Assembly (NCBI RefSeq): GCF_001611795.1
Contig: NZ_CP015098.1
Coordinates: 4,340,001 to 4,404,000 of the forward strand
DNA length: 64,000 nucleotides
Direction of reading: 5' to 3'
Source: Streptomyces qaidamensis
Lineage (GTDB): Bacteria > Actinomycetota > Actinomycetes > Streptomycetales > Streptomycetaceae
Shown here piece by piece: positions 1 through 8,433 of this stretch. Position 1 is the stretch's first letter; each line of letters starts with the position of its first letter. The notes beneath the pieces were generated by a model that made no database searches, was not told the DNA's origin, and saw nothing but the letters and a program-made list of their open reading frames with translations. The position numbers and the translations under genes were made by a program.

Positions 1-1
1 C

Positions 2-1078
2 CTCGCGGTCTACCGCCGCCCCCGACGCGCGATGGCCGCCGGCGGCCTGGCCCTCACCCTGCTCGCCGCCTCGGGCGGCACCGCGTACGCCACCTGGCGC
101 CCCGACTCCGTCCTGGAACCCAAGTTCTCCGGCCTGCTCACCTCGGCCCCCTCCCTGGTCGGCAACGCACGCAGCATCGTCACGGAATTCGACGTCTACC
201 AGAAGGAGTTGGCCCGCCTGGTCACCAACGTGACCAAGCTCTACGACGCCACCTCGACGCTCCCCGCCTACGCGCCCGACCCCTCCACCATCCGGGTCCT
301 GCACGTCTCCGACATCCATCTCAACCCGGCGAGCTGGAAGATCATCGCCTCGCTCGTGAAGCAGTACAAGGTGGACGTGATCGTCGACTCGGGCGACACG
401 ATGGACCACGGCACGGCCGCCGAGAACGGCTTCCTGGACCCCATCGAGGACCTCGGGGCCCCCTACGTCTGGGTCCGCGGCAACCACGACTCCATGATCA
501 CCCAGCGCTACATGCAGGGCCTGAAGAACGTCCACGTCCTCGACGAAGGCAAGGCCAAAACAATCAAGGGCCTGCGCTTCGCCGGCATCGGCGACCCGCA
601 GTTCACCCCCGACCGCTCCCGGCAGATCGGCGCCCGGCAGTCCCAGGAACTGGCCGGCGCCCGCCTGGCCACCGCCCTGCGCGACCAGGACGCGGCCGGC
701 ACCCCGGTGGACGTCGCCATCGCCCACGAGCCGGCCGCCGCCCGCGGGGTCGACGGCGAGGTCCCCCTCGTCCTGGCCGGCCACCTCCACCACGACGAGA
801 TGGAGATCCTGAAGTACGGCACCCGGCTCCGCATCGAGGGCTCCACGGGCGGCAGCGGCCTGCGCGCCATCGAGGGCAAGCACCCCGACCCCATCGAGGC
901 GTCGATCCTCTACTTCGACCGGGACACCCGTCACCTCCAGGCCTGGGACGAGATCGAACTCGGCGGCCTCGGCCTCACGACGGCCGAGGTCAGCCGCCAC
1001 CTCCCGAAGGAGAACCAGCCCGGCGCGACACCCTCCCCGAGCACCCCCACGGCGGCCACCCCGTCACCCTCCCCCTAA
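2..1078 (+). CDS. Metallophosphoesterase, 5' end outside window
   Basis: Calcineurin-like phosphoesterase that probably hydrolyses a phosphoester at the membrane or outside the cell. The frame is open from the first bases of the window, so the ATG at 32 is internal or only a possible start and the gene is partial. The classic metal-binding blocks appear in order: SDIH, DSGDTMD, RGNHDS, AHEP and GHLHHD, giving a complete two-metal active site. Just after the window-edge residues comes a hydrophobic stretch rich in Ala, Gly and Leu (GGLALTLLAASGG), which fits a membrane anchor or signal segment. The last 20 residues are a Pro/Ser/Thr-rich tail (PSPSTPTAATPSPSP). The substrate cannot be told from sequence. 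Confidence 0.9.
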   Translation, partial: LAVYRRPRRAMAAGGLALTLLAASGGTAYATWRPDSVLEPKFSGLLTSAPSLVGNARSIVTEFDVYQKELARLVTNVTKLYDATSTLPAYAPDPSTIRVLHVSDIHLNPASWKIIASLVKQYKVDVIVDSGDTMDHGTAAENGFLDPIEDLGAPYVWVRGNHDSMITQRYMQGLKNVHVLDEGKAKTIKGLRFAGIGDPQFTPDRSRQIGARQSQELAGARLATALRDQDAAGTPVDVAIAHEPAAARGVDGEVPLVLAGHLHHDEMEILKYGTRLRIEGSTGGSGLRAIEGKHPDPIEASILYFDRDTRHLQAWDEIELGGLGLTTAEVSRHLPKENQPGATPSPSTPTAATPSPSP

Positions 1079-1158
1079 ACCGTTTTGGCGATAGCTCCCG
1101 CCATCCCATATGCTTCTCACGTCCCCGACGCGCTGAGAAGCGCCCAGGCGGGCCGATA

Positions 1159-1231
1159 GCCCTCATCGTCTAGCGGCCTAGGACGCCGCCCTTTCAAGGC
1201 GGTAGCACGGGTTCGAATCCCGTTGGGGGCA
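1159..1231 (+). tRNA. tRNA-Glu (anticodon TTC)
   Basis: Full cloverleaf. Acceptor arm GCCCTCA pairs with TGGGGGC, anticodon stem CCGCC/GGCGG encloses loop CTTTCAA, and the T loop is GGTTCGAATCC. The TTC anticodon reads GAA/GAG. CCA is not encoded. First of three tRNA genes in a row (Glu-Asp-Phe). Confidence 0.96.
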
Positions 1232-1266
1232 CGCACCACCCTGTGCGACACTGTCGTACGAAGCTT

Positions 1267-1341
1267 GGTCCTGTGGAGCAGTTTGGAGTGCTCGCCACCC
1301 TGTCAAGGTGGAGGCCGCGGGTTCAAATCCCGTCAGGACCG
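1267..1341 (+). tRNA. tRNA-Asp (anticodon GTC), copy 1
   Basis: Acceptor GGTCCTG pairs with CAGGACC, anticodon stem CCACC/GGTGG with loop CTGTCAA, discriminator G. The sequence is identical over its whole length to the tRNA-Asp at 5674-5748 on the other side of hrpA. Confidence 0.96.
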
Positions 1342-1365
1342 CTGAGGTTTCACGTGAAACCTCGT

Positions 1366-1439
1366 GGCTGGGTAGCTCAGTTGGTACGAGCGATCGCCTG
1401 AAAAGCGATAGGTCGCCGGTTCGACCCCGGCCCCAGCCA
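1366..1439 (+). tRNA. tRNA-Phe (anticodon GAA)
   Basis: Acceptor GGCTGGG pairs with CCCAGCC, anticodon stem ATCGC/GCGAT with loop CTGAAAA, discriminator A. Last gene of the Glu-Asp-Phe cluster; a strong hairpin follows 22 nt later. Confidence 0.95.
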
Positions 1440-1460
1440 CAGCAGCCCTCGCCAGGGCTT

Positions 1461-1494
1461 GAGCCCCTCCCCGATGCATTCGGGGAGGGGCTCT
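1461..1494 (+). terminator. Rho-independent terminator of the tRNA cluster
   Basis: Inverted repeat GAGCCCCTCCCCGA / TCGGGGAGGGGCTC with a 6-nt loop (TGCATT), followed by a short T run (CTTTCG). It lies directly behind tRNA-Phe and before hrpA. Confidence 0.85.
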
Positions 1495-1635
1495 TTCGTG
1501 TCGCCGCCAACCGGCAACCAACGCCCGGACCAGTGATCTCGAAGGATCAGAGTCGGGGGAGCCGATCAGGGCCGGTACGCGTCACGACAAAAGCGTTAGC
1601 CATCAAATTCGGCGGGATGAGATCCTGGATCCCGT

Positions 1636-4600
1636 ATGTCTACGCACCCCGCCCCCGCCCTCGGCGCCCTCGCCCCCCGTCTGACCGAGCTGTCCCTGCG
1701 CGATGCGCACCGGCTCGGGCGCAGGCTCGAAGGCGCGCGCAAGATCCGTAAGCCGGAGGCGCGGGCCGCCGTGCTCGCCGAGATCGAGGCGGAGGTCGGC
1801 AAGGCCGAGGAACGGATGGCCGGGCGGCGTGCCCTCGTGCCCGAGGTCTCGTACCCCGAGCAGCTGCCGGTCAGCCAGAAGAAGGACGCGATCGCCGACG
1901 CCATCCGCGACCACCAGGTCGTGATCGTCGCCGGTGAGACGGGGTCCGGCAAGACGACGCAGATCCCCAAGATCTGCCTGGAGCTCGGACGTGGCGTACG
2001 CGGCATGATCGGGCACACGCAGCCGCGCAGGATCGCCGCGCGCACGGTCGCCGAGCGGGTCGCCGAGGAGCTGGACACCCCGCTCGGCGGCGCCGTCGGC
2101 TGGAAGGTCCGTTTCACCGACCAAGTCGACCCGGACGCCACCTTCGTCAAGCTCATGACGGACGGCATCCTGCTGGCAGAGATCCAGACCGACCGCGAGC
2201 TGCGCGCCTACGACACGATCATCATCGACGAGGCCCACGAGCGGTCCCTCAACATCGACTTCCTGCTGGGGTACCTCGCCCAGCTGCTGCCGAAGCGCCC
2301 GGACCTGAAGGTCGTCATCACCTCGGCCACGATCGACCCGGAGCGGTTCTCGCGGCATTTCGGCGACGCCCCGATCGTCGAGGTCAGCGGCCGTACGTAT
2401 CCCGTGGAGGTCCGCTACCGGCCGCTGCTGGAGGAGGACGGCGACGACGCCGACCGGGACCAGATCACCGCGATCACCGATGCCGTGGAGGAGCTCCAGA
2501 AGGAGGGCAAGGGCGACATCCTCGTCTTCCTCTCGGGTGAGCGGGAGATCAGGGACACGGCGGACGCCCTCACCAAGAAGAACTACCGGTTCACGGAGAT
2601 CCTGCCGCTCTACGCCCGGCTCTCCCACGCGGAGCAGCATCGCGTCTTCCAGCCGCACACGGGCCGCAGGATCGTTCTGGCCACGAACGTCGCCGAGACG
2701 TCGCTGACGGTTCCGGGCATCAAGTACGTCATCGACCCGGGCTTCGCGCGGATCTCCCGCTACAGCCATCGCACCAAGGTCCAGCGGCTGCCCATCGAGC
2801 CGGTCTCGCAGGCCAGCGCCAATCAGCGCAAGGGCCGCTGCGGCCGTACCTCGGACGGCATCTGCATCCGCCTGTACAGCGAGGACGACTTCGAGGCCCG
2901 CCCGGAGTTCACGGACGCGGAGATCCTCCGGACGAATCTCGCCTCCGTGATCCTGCAGATGACCGCGGCAGGCCTCGGCGACATCGAGAAGTTCCCCTTC
3001 ATCGACCCGCCGGACCACCGCAACATCCGCGACGGCGTGCAGCTGCTCCAGGAGCTGAACGCCCTGGACCCGGCGCAGAAGGACCCGCGCAAGCGGCTCA
3101 CGGAGACCGGCCGCAAGCTGGCGCAGCTGCCCGTCGACCCCCGGCTGGCCCGGATGGTCCTGGAGGCGGACAAGAACGGCTGTGTGCGCGAGGTCATGGT
3201 CATAGCCGCCGCGCTGTCCATCCAGGACCCGCGCGAGCGCCCCGCCGACAAGCAGGCCCAGGCCGATCAGCAGCACGCCCGTTTCAAGGACGAGTCCAGC
3301 GACTTCCTGGCCTACCTCAACCTCTGGCGCTACGTGCGTGAGCAGCAGAAGGAGCGGGGGTCGTCCTCGTTCCGCCGGATGTGCAAGCAGGAGTACCTGA
3401 ACTTCCTTCGCATCCGCGAATGGCAGGACATCTACACGCAGTTGCGCACGGTCGCGAAGCAGATGGGCATCCACCTCAACGAGGACGACGCCCCGGACGA
3501 CCGCGTCCATGTCTCCCTGCTGGCCGGCCTGCTGTCGCACGTCGGCATGAAGGACGTCAAGGAAGGCGCCAAGAACGAGTATCTGGGGGCGCGCAACGCG
3601 AAGTTCGCGGTCTTCCCGGGTTCGGCCCTGTTCAAGAAGCCGCCGCGTTTCGTGATGTCCGCCGAGCTCGTCGAGACGTCCCGCCTGTGGGCCCGCGTCA
3701 ACGCGAAGATCGAACCCGAGTGGGTCGAACCGCTCGCGGCGCATCTCGTCAAGCGCACGTACAGCGAACCGCACTGGGAGAAGGACCAGGCCGCGGTGAT
3801 GGCGTACGAGAAGGTCACGCTGTACGGCGTGCCGATCGTGGCGCAGCGGAAGGTCAACTACGGGCGGATCGACCCGGAGATCAGCCGTGAGCTGTTCATC
3901 CGGAACGCCCTGGTCGAGGGCGACTGGCGCACGCACCACAAGTTCTTCTCGGACAACCGCCGGCTGCTGACGGAGGTCGAGGAGCTGGAGCATCGCGCCC
4001 GGCGCCGGGACATCCTGGTGGACGACGAGACGCTGTACGACTTCTACGACCAGCGGATCCCCGAACACGTCGTCTCCGGCGCCCACTTCGACTCGTGGTG
4101 GAAGCACAAGCGGCACGAACAGCCCGACTTCCTCGATTTCGAGCGCGAGATGCTCATCAACGAGAAGGCGGGCGAGGTCAGCAAGGCCGACTACCCGGAC
4201 TCGTGGCGCCAGGGGAATCTCAAGTTCCGGGTGACGTACCAGTTCGAGCCGGGCGCGGACGCGGACGGTGTGACCGTCCACATCCCGCTCCAGGTCCTCA
4301 ACCAGGTCACGGACGAGGGTTTCGACTGGCAGATCCCGGGTCTGCGCGAGGAACTGGTGACGGAGCTGATCCGGTCCCTGCCCAAGCCGATCCGCCGGAA
4401 CTACGTCCCCGCGCCGAACTTCGCGAAGACCTTCCTGGACCGGGCCGTCCCTCTCCAGGAACCCCTCACCACGACGATGACCCGCGAGCTGCGGCTCATG
4501 GTCGGGGTGCCCTTCGAGGCGGACGACTTCGACCTGTCCAAGGTCCCCGACCACTTGAAGGTCACGTTCCGGATCGTCGACGAGCGGCGCCGCAAACTGG

Positions 4601-5580
4601 CCGAGGACAAGGACCTGGAGGCGCTGAAGCTCCAGCTGCGGCCGAAGGCCCGCAAGGCGCTCTCGCAGGCGGCCGCGGCGACGGCCGAGCGTTCGGGCGG
4701 AGAGTCCCTGGAGCGCTCGGGACTGACCGACTGGACGATCGGCACCCTCACCCGCGTCTTCGAGACGCGGCGGGCCGGTCAGCCGGTCAAGGCGTATCCG
4801 GCGCTGGTCGACGACGGCGACACGGTCTCCGTGCGCCTCTTCGACACGGAGGCGGAGCAGGCGCAGGCGATGTGGAAGGGCATGCGTCGGCTGATCCTGC
4901 GCAACATCCCGGTGAACCCGGCGAAATTCGCGAGCGATCGCCTGACGAACGCGCAGAAGCTGGCACTGTCCGCGAATCCGCACGGCTCGGTCCAGGGGCT
5001 GTTCGACGACTGCGCGATGGCCGCCGCGGACAAGCTGATCGGGGACTTCGGCGGGCCGGCGTGGGACGAGGAGTCGTACCGGAAGCTGTACGAGAAGGTG
5101 CGCGCCGAGATCGTCGACACGACCGTCCGCACGGTGGGGCAGGTACAGCAGGTCCTGGCCGCCTGGCAGGCCTGTGAGCGCCGTCTGAAGGCCGTACGCA
5201 GCCCCGCGCTGCTGGCGAACCTCCAGGACGTGCGGGGGCAGCTGGACGCGCTCGTGAAGCCCGGCTTCGTGACGGAGGCGGGGCTGCGGCGGATGCCGGA
5301 CCTGATGCGCTATCTGGTGGCGGCCGACCGGCGCCTGCAGCAGATGCCGACGAACGTGCAGCGGGACACCACGCGCATGCAGAAGGTCCATGAGATGCAG
5401 GACGAGTACGCCTGGCTGCTGGAGCAGCTGCCGCGGGGCCGGCCGGTCCCGTCGTCGGTCCTGGACATCCGCTGGATGATCGAGGAGCTCCGGGTCAGCT
5501 ACTTCGCCCACGCGCTGGGCACGGCGTACCCCGTCTCCGACAAGCGGATCGTGAAGGCGATCGACGCGGCGGCGCCGTGA
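1636..5580 (+). CDS. hrpA: DEAH-box ATP-dependent RNA helicase HrpA
   Basis: Cytoplasmic 3'-5' RNA helicase of the DEAH family; HrpA proteins remodel RNA and help resolve stalled ribosomes. Walker A GETGSGKT is at residues 100-107, DEAH at 198-201, SAT at 230-232, and the Q..GRxGR block (QRKGRCGR) is near residue 395. After these come helicase-associated/OB regions and the long C-terminal domain found in bacterial HrpA. At 1314 aa it is full length for the actinobacterial form. The ATG start has only a weak ribosome site, but it is followed at once by the typical N-terminal Ser-Leu-Arg-Asp-Ala helix region. It stands alone between two identical tRNA-Asp genes. By recalled synteny this is the SCO4092 counterpart. 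Confidence 0.96.
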   Translation: MSTHPAPALGALAPRLTELSLRDAHRLGRRLEGARKIRKPEARAAVLAEIEAEVGKAEERMAGRRALVPEVSYPEQLPVSQKKDAIADAIRDHQVVIVAGETGSGKTTQIPKICLELGRGVRGMIGHTQPRRIAARTVAERVAEELDTPLGGAVGWKVRFTDQVDPDATFVKLMTDGILLAEIQTDRELRAYDTIIIDEAHERSLNIDFLLGYLAQLLPKRPDLKVVITSATIDPERFSRHFGDAPIVEVSGRTYPVEVRYRPLLEEDGDDADRDQITAITDAVEELQKEGKGDILVFLSGEREIRDTADALTKKNYRFTEILPLYARLSHAEQHRVFQPHTGRRIVLATNVAETSLTVPGIKYVIDPGFARISRYSHRTKVQRLPIEPVSQASANQRKGRCGRTSDGICIRLYSEDDFEARPEFTDAEILRTNLASVILQMTAAGLGDIEKFPFIDPPDHRNIRDGVQLLQELNALDPAQKDPRKRLTETGRKLAQLPVDPRLARMVLEADKNGCVREVMVIAAALSIQDPRERPADKQAQADQQHARFKDESSDFLAYLNLWRYVREQQKERGSSSFRRMCKQEYLNFLRIREWQDIYTQLRTVAKQMGIHLNEDDAPDDRVHVSLLAGLLSHVGMKDVKEGAKNEYLGARNAKFAVFPGSALFKKPPRFVMSAELVETSRLWARVNAKIEPEWVEPLAAHLVKRTYSEPHWEKDQAAVMAYEKVTLYGVPIVAQRKVNYGRIDPEISRELFIRNALVEGDWRTHHKFFSDNRRLLTEVEELEHRARRRDILVDDETLYDFYDQRIPEHVVSGAHFDSWWKHKRHEQPDFLDFEREMLINEKAGEVSKADYPDSWRQGNLKFRVTYQFEPGADADGVTVHIPLQVLNQVTDEGFDWQIPGLREELVTELIRSLPKPIRRNYVPAPNFAKTFLDRAVPLQEPLTTTMTRELRLMVGVPFEADDFDLSKVPDHLKVTFRIVDERRRKLAEDKDLEALKLQLRPKARKALSQAAAATAERSGGESLERSGLTDWTIGTLTRVFETRRAGQPVKAYPALVDDGDTVSVRLFDTEAEQAQAMWKGMRRLILRNIPVNPAKFASDRLTNAQKLALSANPHGSVQGLFDDCAMAAADKLIGDFGGPAWDEESYRKLYEKVRAEIVDTTVRTVGQVQQVLAAWQACERRLKAVRSPALLANLQDVRGQLDALVKPGFVTEAGLRRMPDLMRYLVAADRRLQQMPTNVQRDTTRMQKVHEMQDEYAWLLEQLPRGRPVPSSVLDIRWMIEELRVSYFAHALGTAYPVSDKRIVKAIDAAAP

Positions 5581-5673
5581 CGGGACCTGTACGCAGGGTG
5601 AGTTCGACCCGGGCCTCACCCTCCTGTACAGTCTCTTCTCGCAGCGCAACGCACGAATGGCGCCGCGAAACCT

Positions 5674-5748
5674 GGTCCTGTGGAGCAGTTTGGAGTGCTC
5701 GCCACCCTGTCAAGGTGGAGGCCGCGGGTTCAAATCCCGTCAGGACCG
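5674..5748 (+). tRNA. tRNA-Asp (anticodon GTC), copy 2
   Basis: Same 75-nt sequence as the tRNA-Asp at 1267-1341. Acceptor GGTCCTG/CAGGACC, anticodon loop CTGTCAA. The two copies form a direct repeat around hrpA. Confidence 0.96.
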
Positions 5749-5753
5749 CAGTG

Positions 5754-5786
5754 AAAGAGCCCGGATCTTCGGATCCGGGCTCTTTT
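5754..5786 (+). terminator. Rho-independent terminator after tRNA-Asp
   Basis: AAAGAGCCCGGATC, a TTCG tetraloop, then GATCCGGGCTCTTTT: a 14-bp stem ending in a T run, six bases after the tRNA. Confidence 0.92.
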
Positions 5787-5904
5787 GTGTGCGCTGACCT
5801 CGCCGTGAGCCCTTCGGGCCGCCACACGCCGTCTTGACGGCCCCTCAATCCGTAGGTACCCCAGAACCAGGGCCGTCGTCCGTGCGGCCTCCTGGAGGTG
5901 GCAC

Positions 5905-6096
5905 ATGGCGGCAGGGGCGAGGCATGAGACGCGGGCTCTGCTGCGCGCGCACCTGTCGGCCGCGTCGTCGTACCGGCATCTCACCCGGCACTGCCCGATC
6001 TGCCATCGCCTGCTGCGGCTGGCGTTGGAGTCCGCGCCGCGTGCCGCTCAGGGCACGGGCCGGGCCCAGGAGGACGAGAGCCCGGCGCCCGCATGA
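5905..6096 (+). CDS. Small CxxC protein, DUF6274-like
   Basis: A 63-aa protein with an Arg/His-rich helical N-terminal half and one CPICH motif (HLTRHCPICHRLLRL), which could bind a metal with the nearby histidines. The start is supported by a strong ribosome site (GGAGGTG, 5 nt before ATG). I recognise it as the small protein usually found beside bldC in Streptomyces, called DUF6274 as far as I remember. No function is known to me. The last ~15 residues are acidic and Pro/Ala-rich, probably disordered. It is transcribed toward bldC (convergent). Confidence 0.8.
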   Translation: MAAGARHETRALLRAHLSAASSYRHLTRHCPICHRLLRLALESAPRAAQGTGRAQEDESPAPA

Positions 6097-6371
6097 TCCA
6101 CGAGCAGCCTCAACGCCCGTGCAGGGACGGGCTGCTGGAGGCGGCGGCTCCTCTACAGCACCTGCGGCAGAGCTAACAAGCCGCTTGGTATGTGACGGGT
6201 GTCACCGCATGAGTTTTGGAAAGTGCGGTACTTACACCTCGCCTACAAAGGGTCAATTTAATATGTGCAATTGCACCCTGACCGAGGTGCCGCGCACAGC
6301 TGATCCGACACCCTTCCCCAGGCTCCTACAAGGCTGCTCACAGCCGGATCGGCAGACCCATCGCGGGCGCA
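6097..6371. other. Intergenic stretch with low-GC patch and perfect palindrome
   Basis: No convincing gene in the 463 nt between the small CxxC gene and bldC. It holds an unusually AT-rich patch around 6250-6276 ending in the perfect 12-bp palindrome GTGCAATTGCAC (6265-6276). Beyond it lies the bldC terminator (listed separately). The palindrome could be a protein site, but no gene start lies just downstream. Confidence 0.5.
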
Positions 6372-6412
6372 CAAAAAAGATCGCGCTGGACCCGGCGGAG
6401 TCCAGCGCGATC
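6372..6412 (-). terminator. Strong Rho-independent terminator of bldC
   Basis: Read on the minus strand: a perfect 13-bp stem GATCGCGCTGGAC / GTCCAGCGCGATC, 8-nt loop, then TCTTTTTTGT. Such a long T run is rare in this GC-rich DNA. It lies about 150 nt beyond the bldC stop codon, so the transcript should carry a 3' UTR of that length. Confidence 0.92.
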
Positions 6413-6559
6413 GACGACGCACCCTGTTGTATGCCTGGAAAGCCTTGAACGGCTGGGGCGAGGGGCCTGTTGGGGCAGGACCCCGCGTCGTGTGGAGCTG
6501 TGGTCCGGACGTCGCGGCCAGTTGGGGGAACCAGCCGGTTTGCCCGGTTATTCAGTTGT

Positions 6560-6766
6560 TCAGGCCTCGCTGCGCTGCTGCGGGATGCCCGCGAGCAGAG
6601 CGCGGACCTCGGCCTCGCGGTAGCGCCGATGCCCGCCGAGCGTGCGGATCGACGTGAGCTTGCCGGCCTTCGCCCACCGCGTGACCGTCTTCGGGTCCAC
6701 GCGGAACATGGTGGCGACCTCAGCCGGGGTCAGCAGCGGCTCGGCATCAGGGGTGCGAGCGGTCAT
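6560..6766 (-). CDS. bldC: BldC, MerR-like developmental DNA-binding protein
   Basis: A 68-aa winged-helix protein of the MerR DNA-binding type with no effector domain. In Streptomyces, BldC holds back entry into sporulation and binds cooperatively head-to-tail on direct repeats. The helix-turn-helix (LTPAEVATMFRVDPKTVTRW) and wing (LGGHRRYREAEV) fill almost the whole protein, matching known BldC closely in length and sequence. The start has a strong ribosome site (GAGGAGG, 6 nt before ATG). It is monocistronic, with a stem-loop in its leader and a strong terminator behind it. By recalled synteny this is SCO4091. Confidence 0.97.
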   Translation of the reverse strand: MTARTPDAEPLLTPAEVATMFRVDPKTVTRWAKAGKLTSIRTLGGHRRYREAEVRALLAGIPQQRSEA

Positions 6767-6782
6767 GAGCGGCCTCCTCGGG

Positions 6783-6804
6783 AGAACCGAACCTTCTCGG
6801 TTCT
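6783..6804 (-). promoter_or_regulatory. Inverted repeat in the bldC leader
   Basis: AGAACCGA - 6 nt - TCGGTTCT, an 8-bp perfect inverted repeat 17 nt before the bldC start codon, next to the ribosome site. It could form an RNA hairpin near the site or be an operator. Which one cannot be decided here. Confidence 0.5.
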
Positions 6805-7365
6805 TTCCTCTAAATTCTGCACCTTGACCCGCGTTGCCCGAAATGGCGGACGCGAGTCGAGTCGGTTATAGGACGAACGGCTTGTCCTCGGCACTACAAC
6901 TACACCATCTGTCCAGCCGCGTCGGCCAAACCGATGGAATTGCCCCTCCAGGTGTTCATCAGCGACGGAAGCCGATGGACCATGCCATAGCGGACAGTCA
7001 CACCGCTGTGACGATCAGTCACAGGGTGATCAGGAAGTCACGAGACCCCCCAAAGCGTGCAATGCTGAGATTCCGCCCAAAGTGCAAGACCATGGGACGG
7101 AAGGAGCCCTCCCCGGACTCCTTGTCCTATTTTGGCATGAGGGGGGGCAAGGGACGCAAGAGCCTCGTACGTGTAGTCCGTCACGCTTGGCCTACTTGAG
7201 AGGTCTGCCCGGATCGGGCCCTACGTCCCTTGTTGACGAAGCCTCAGGAGACGCACAGCCCGCTTCAGGAACTCGGTGCGAGGACGAAACCCCAAATCGG
7301 GCGGTTCGTCAAACGTCAGTTCGTGACCGAATGCGAGCGGTCTGTACGGACATCAAGGTCAGGGG
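6805..7365. other. Long gene-free region upstream of bldC
   Basis: About 560 nt without codon-bias support for a gene on either strand. It should hold the bldC promoter (AT-rich patch TCTAAATTCTGCAC at 6806-6822). It also contains the end of transcription of the next minus-strand gene, but no clear hairpin terminator was found. Several short open frames here show no third-position GC bias. Confidence 0.5.
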
Positions 7366-8211
7366 TCAGTTGGCCGACCGCAGATCCCGCACGGAACGCC
7401 AGCGCTCCACGAGCCGGGCGTACGCCTTCCCCGCGGCGGCCCCGTCGCCCCTGCGCAGCGCGGCGATGCCCTCGGCCACGTCCGCCGCGGAGTGGTCCGC
7501 CTCCAGTGCCCCGGCCGGCACCGCGTGCACCAGGCCGCCGTAGTCCAGCTCCACGAGCGAGCGCGGGTGGAACTCCTCCAGCCAGCGCCCGACGTCCACC
7601 AGGCCGTCGATCAGCGGCCCCTCGTCCATGGCCTCCTTCAGGGCGCGCAGGCCCCGGGCCACCCGCCGCCGGGCCTGGACCATGGGGGTGCGGTAGCGCA
7701 GCACGGGCGGGCTGTCGACGGAGGCGCCCTTGTCGTACTCGCGCTCCTCGTCGGAGACCAGCACGAACCAGTTGATCGGCACCTGCCAAGTGGCCGTACG
7801 GATCCACGGCCGGGCGTCCGGGTTGATCGCCAGCCAGCGCTCGTAGTCCTGGGAGGCCTGGCGCCGCAGGACGGGCGGAAGGACCGCGTCCATGACCGGC
7901 GGGGGCAGCTCCTCGCTGAGCTCGTCCAGGGCCAGCCAGCCGCGCAGCCGGGTGCGCCAGGGGCAGACGCACACCACGCCGTCGACGTCGAGCACCAAGG
8001 CGTCCTGGCTCTCGTGCACCGGCACCGCCACCGGCGGGGTGGGAGCCAAGTCGGCCAGGGCGCGCCGGAGTTCGTCCTGGTACGAAGGCCGGTCCGTGCG
8101 GCGGGCGTAGCGGGCCCAGTGGCTGCGCTCCGGCTCGGGGAAGGCGGCCAGCGGTTCGTACACGCGCAGGTAGGTCGCGTAGGGGACGATCACCGAGGTC
8201 ACCTTGGGCAC
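7366..8211 (-). CDS. Conserved Streptomyces protein of unknown function
   Basis: A soluble 281-aa protein whose family I do not recognise by function. The chosen start is GTG at 8211, with GGAG five bases ahead, giving an N-terminus reading VPKVTSVIVPYATYL; a longer frame to 8262 lacks this support. It has no signal peptide or membrane span. A central hydrophobic strand block (ALVLDVDGVVCVCPW) and a DYGGLVHAV block near the C-terminus look like core beta strands. It lies between bldC and vdh, where S. coelicolor has SCO4090 by memory. The residue pattern resembles uncharacterised cytosolic enzymes or binding proteins; no catalytic motif stands out. Confidence 0.75.
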   Translation of the reverse strand: MPKVTSVIVPYATYLRVYEPLAAFPEPERSHWARYARRTDRPSYQDELRRALADLAPTPPVAVPVHESQDALVLDVDGVVCVCPWRTRLRGWLALDELSEELPPPVMDAVLPPVLRRQASQDYERWLAINPDARPWIRTATWQVPINWFVLVSDEEREYDKGASVDSPPVLRYRTPMVQARRRVARGLRALKEAMDEGPLIDGLVDVGRWLEEFHPRSLVELDYGGLVHAVPAGALEADHSAADVAEGIAALRRGDGAAAGKAYARLVERWRSVRDLRSAN

Positions 8212-8433
8212 GCCTGCTCCCTCCCCCGCGCACCGCCGCGAAAACCTGCGGAACCCACTCACGATCGCGCGGGAAATCTATGCAAATCGTCCCACGGCTG
8301 TACTCCGGTCGGAGGTGATCCTGTGCGCTGTGCGGCCGGCGGGGCCACCAGGCTCTAATCTCATGCTCAACAGTCCCCGCCACCCGCACGAGGGCTGGTC
8401 TCCACCCGCCGCACCTACTCAGGAGTCACCACA

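Noticed and set aside
1603..5649. A 1348-aa open frame opposite hrpA
   Set aside because: It has no ribosome site, no domain pattern and Arg/Leu/Asp-rich shadow composition. It is the usual antisense artefact of high third-position GC.
6834..7199. Open frame in the bldC upstream gap
   Set aside because: No ribosome site and codon position GC is flat; treated as non-coding.
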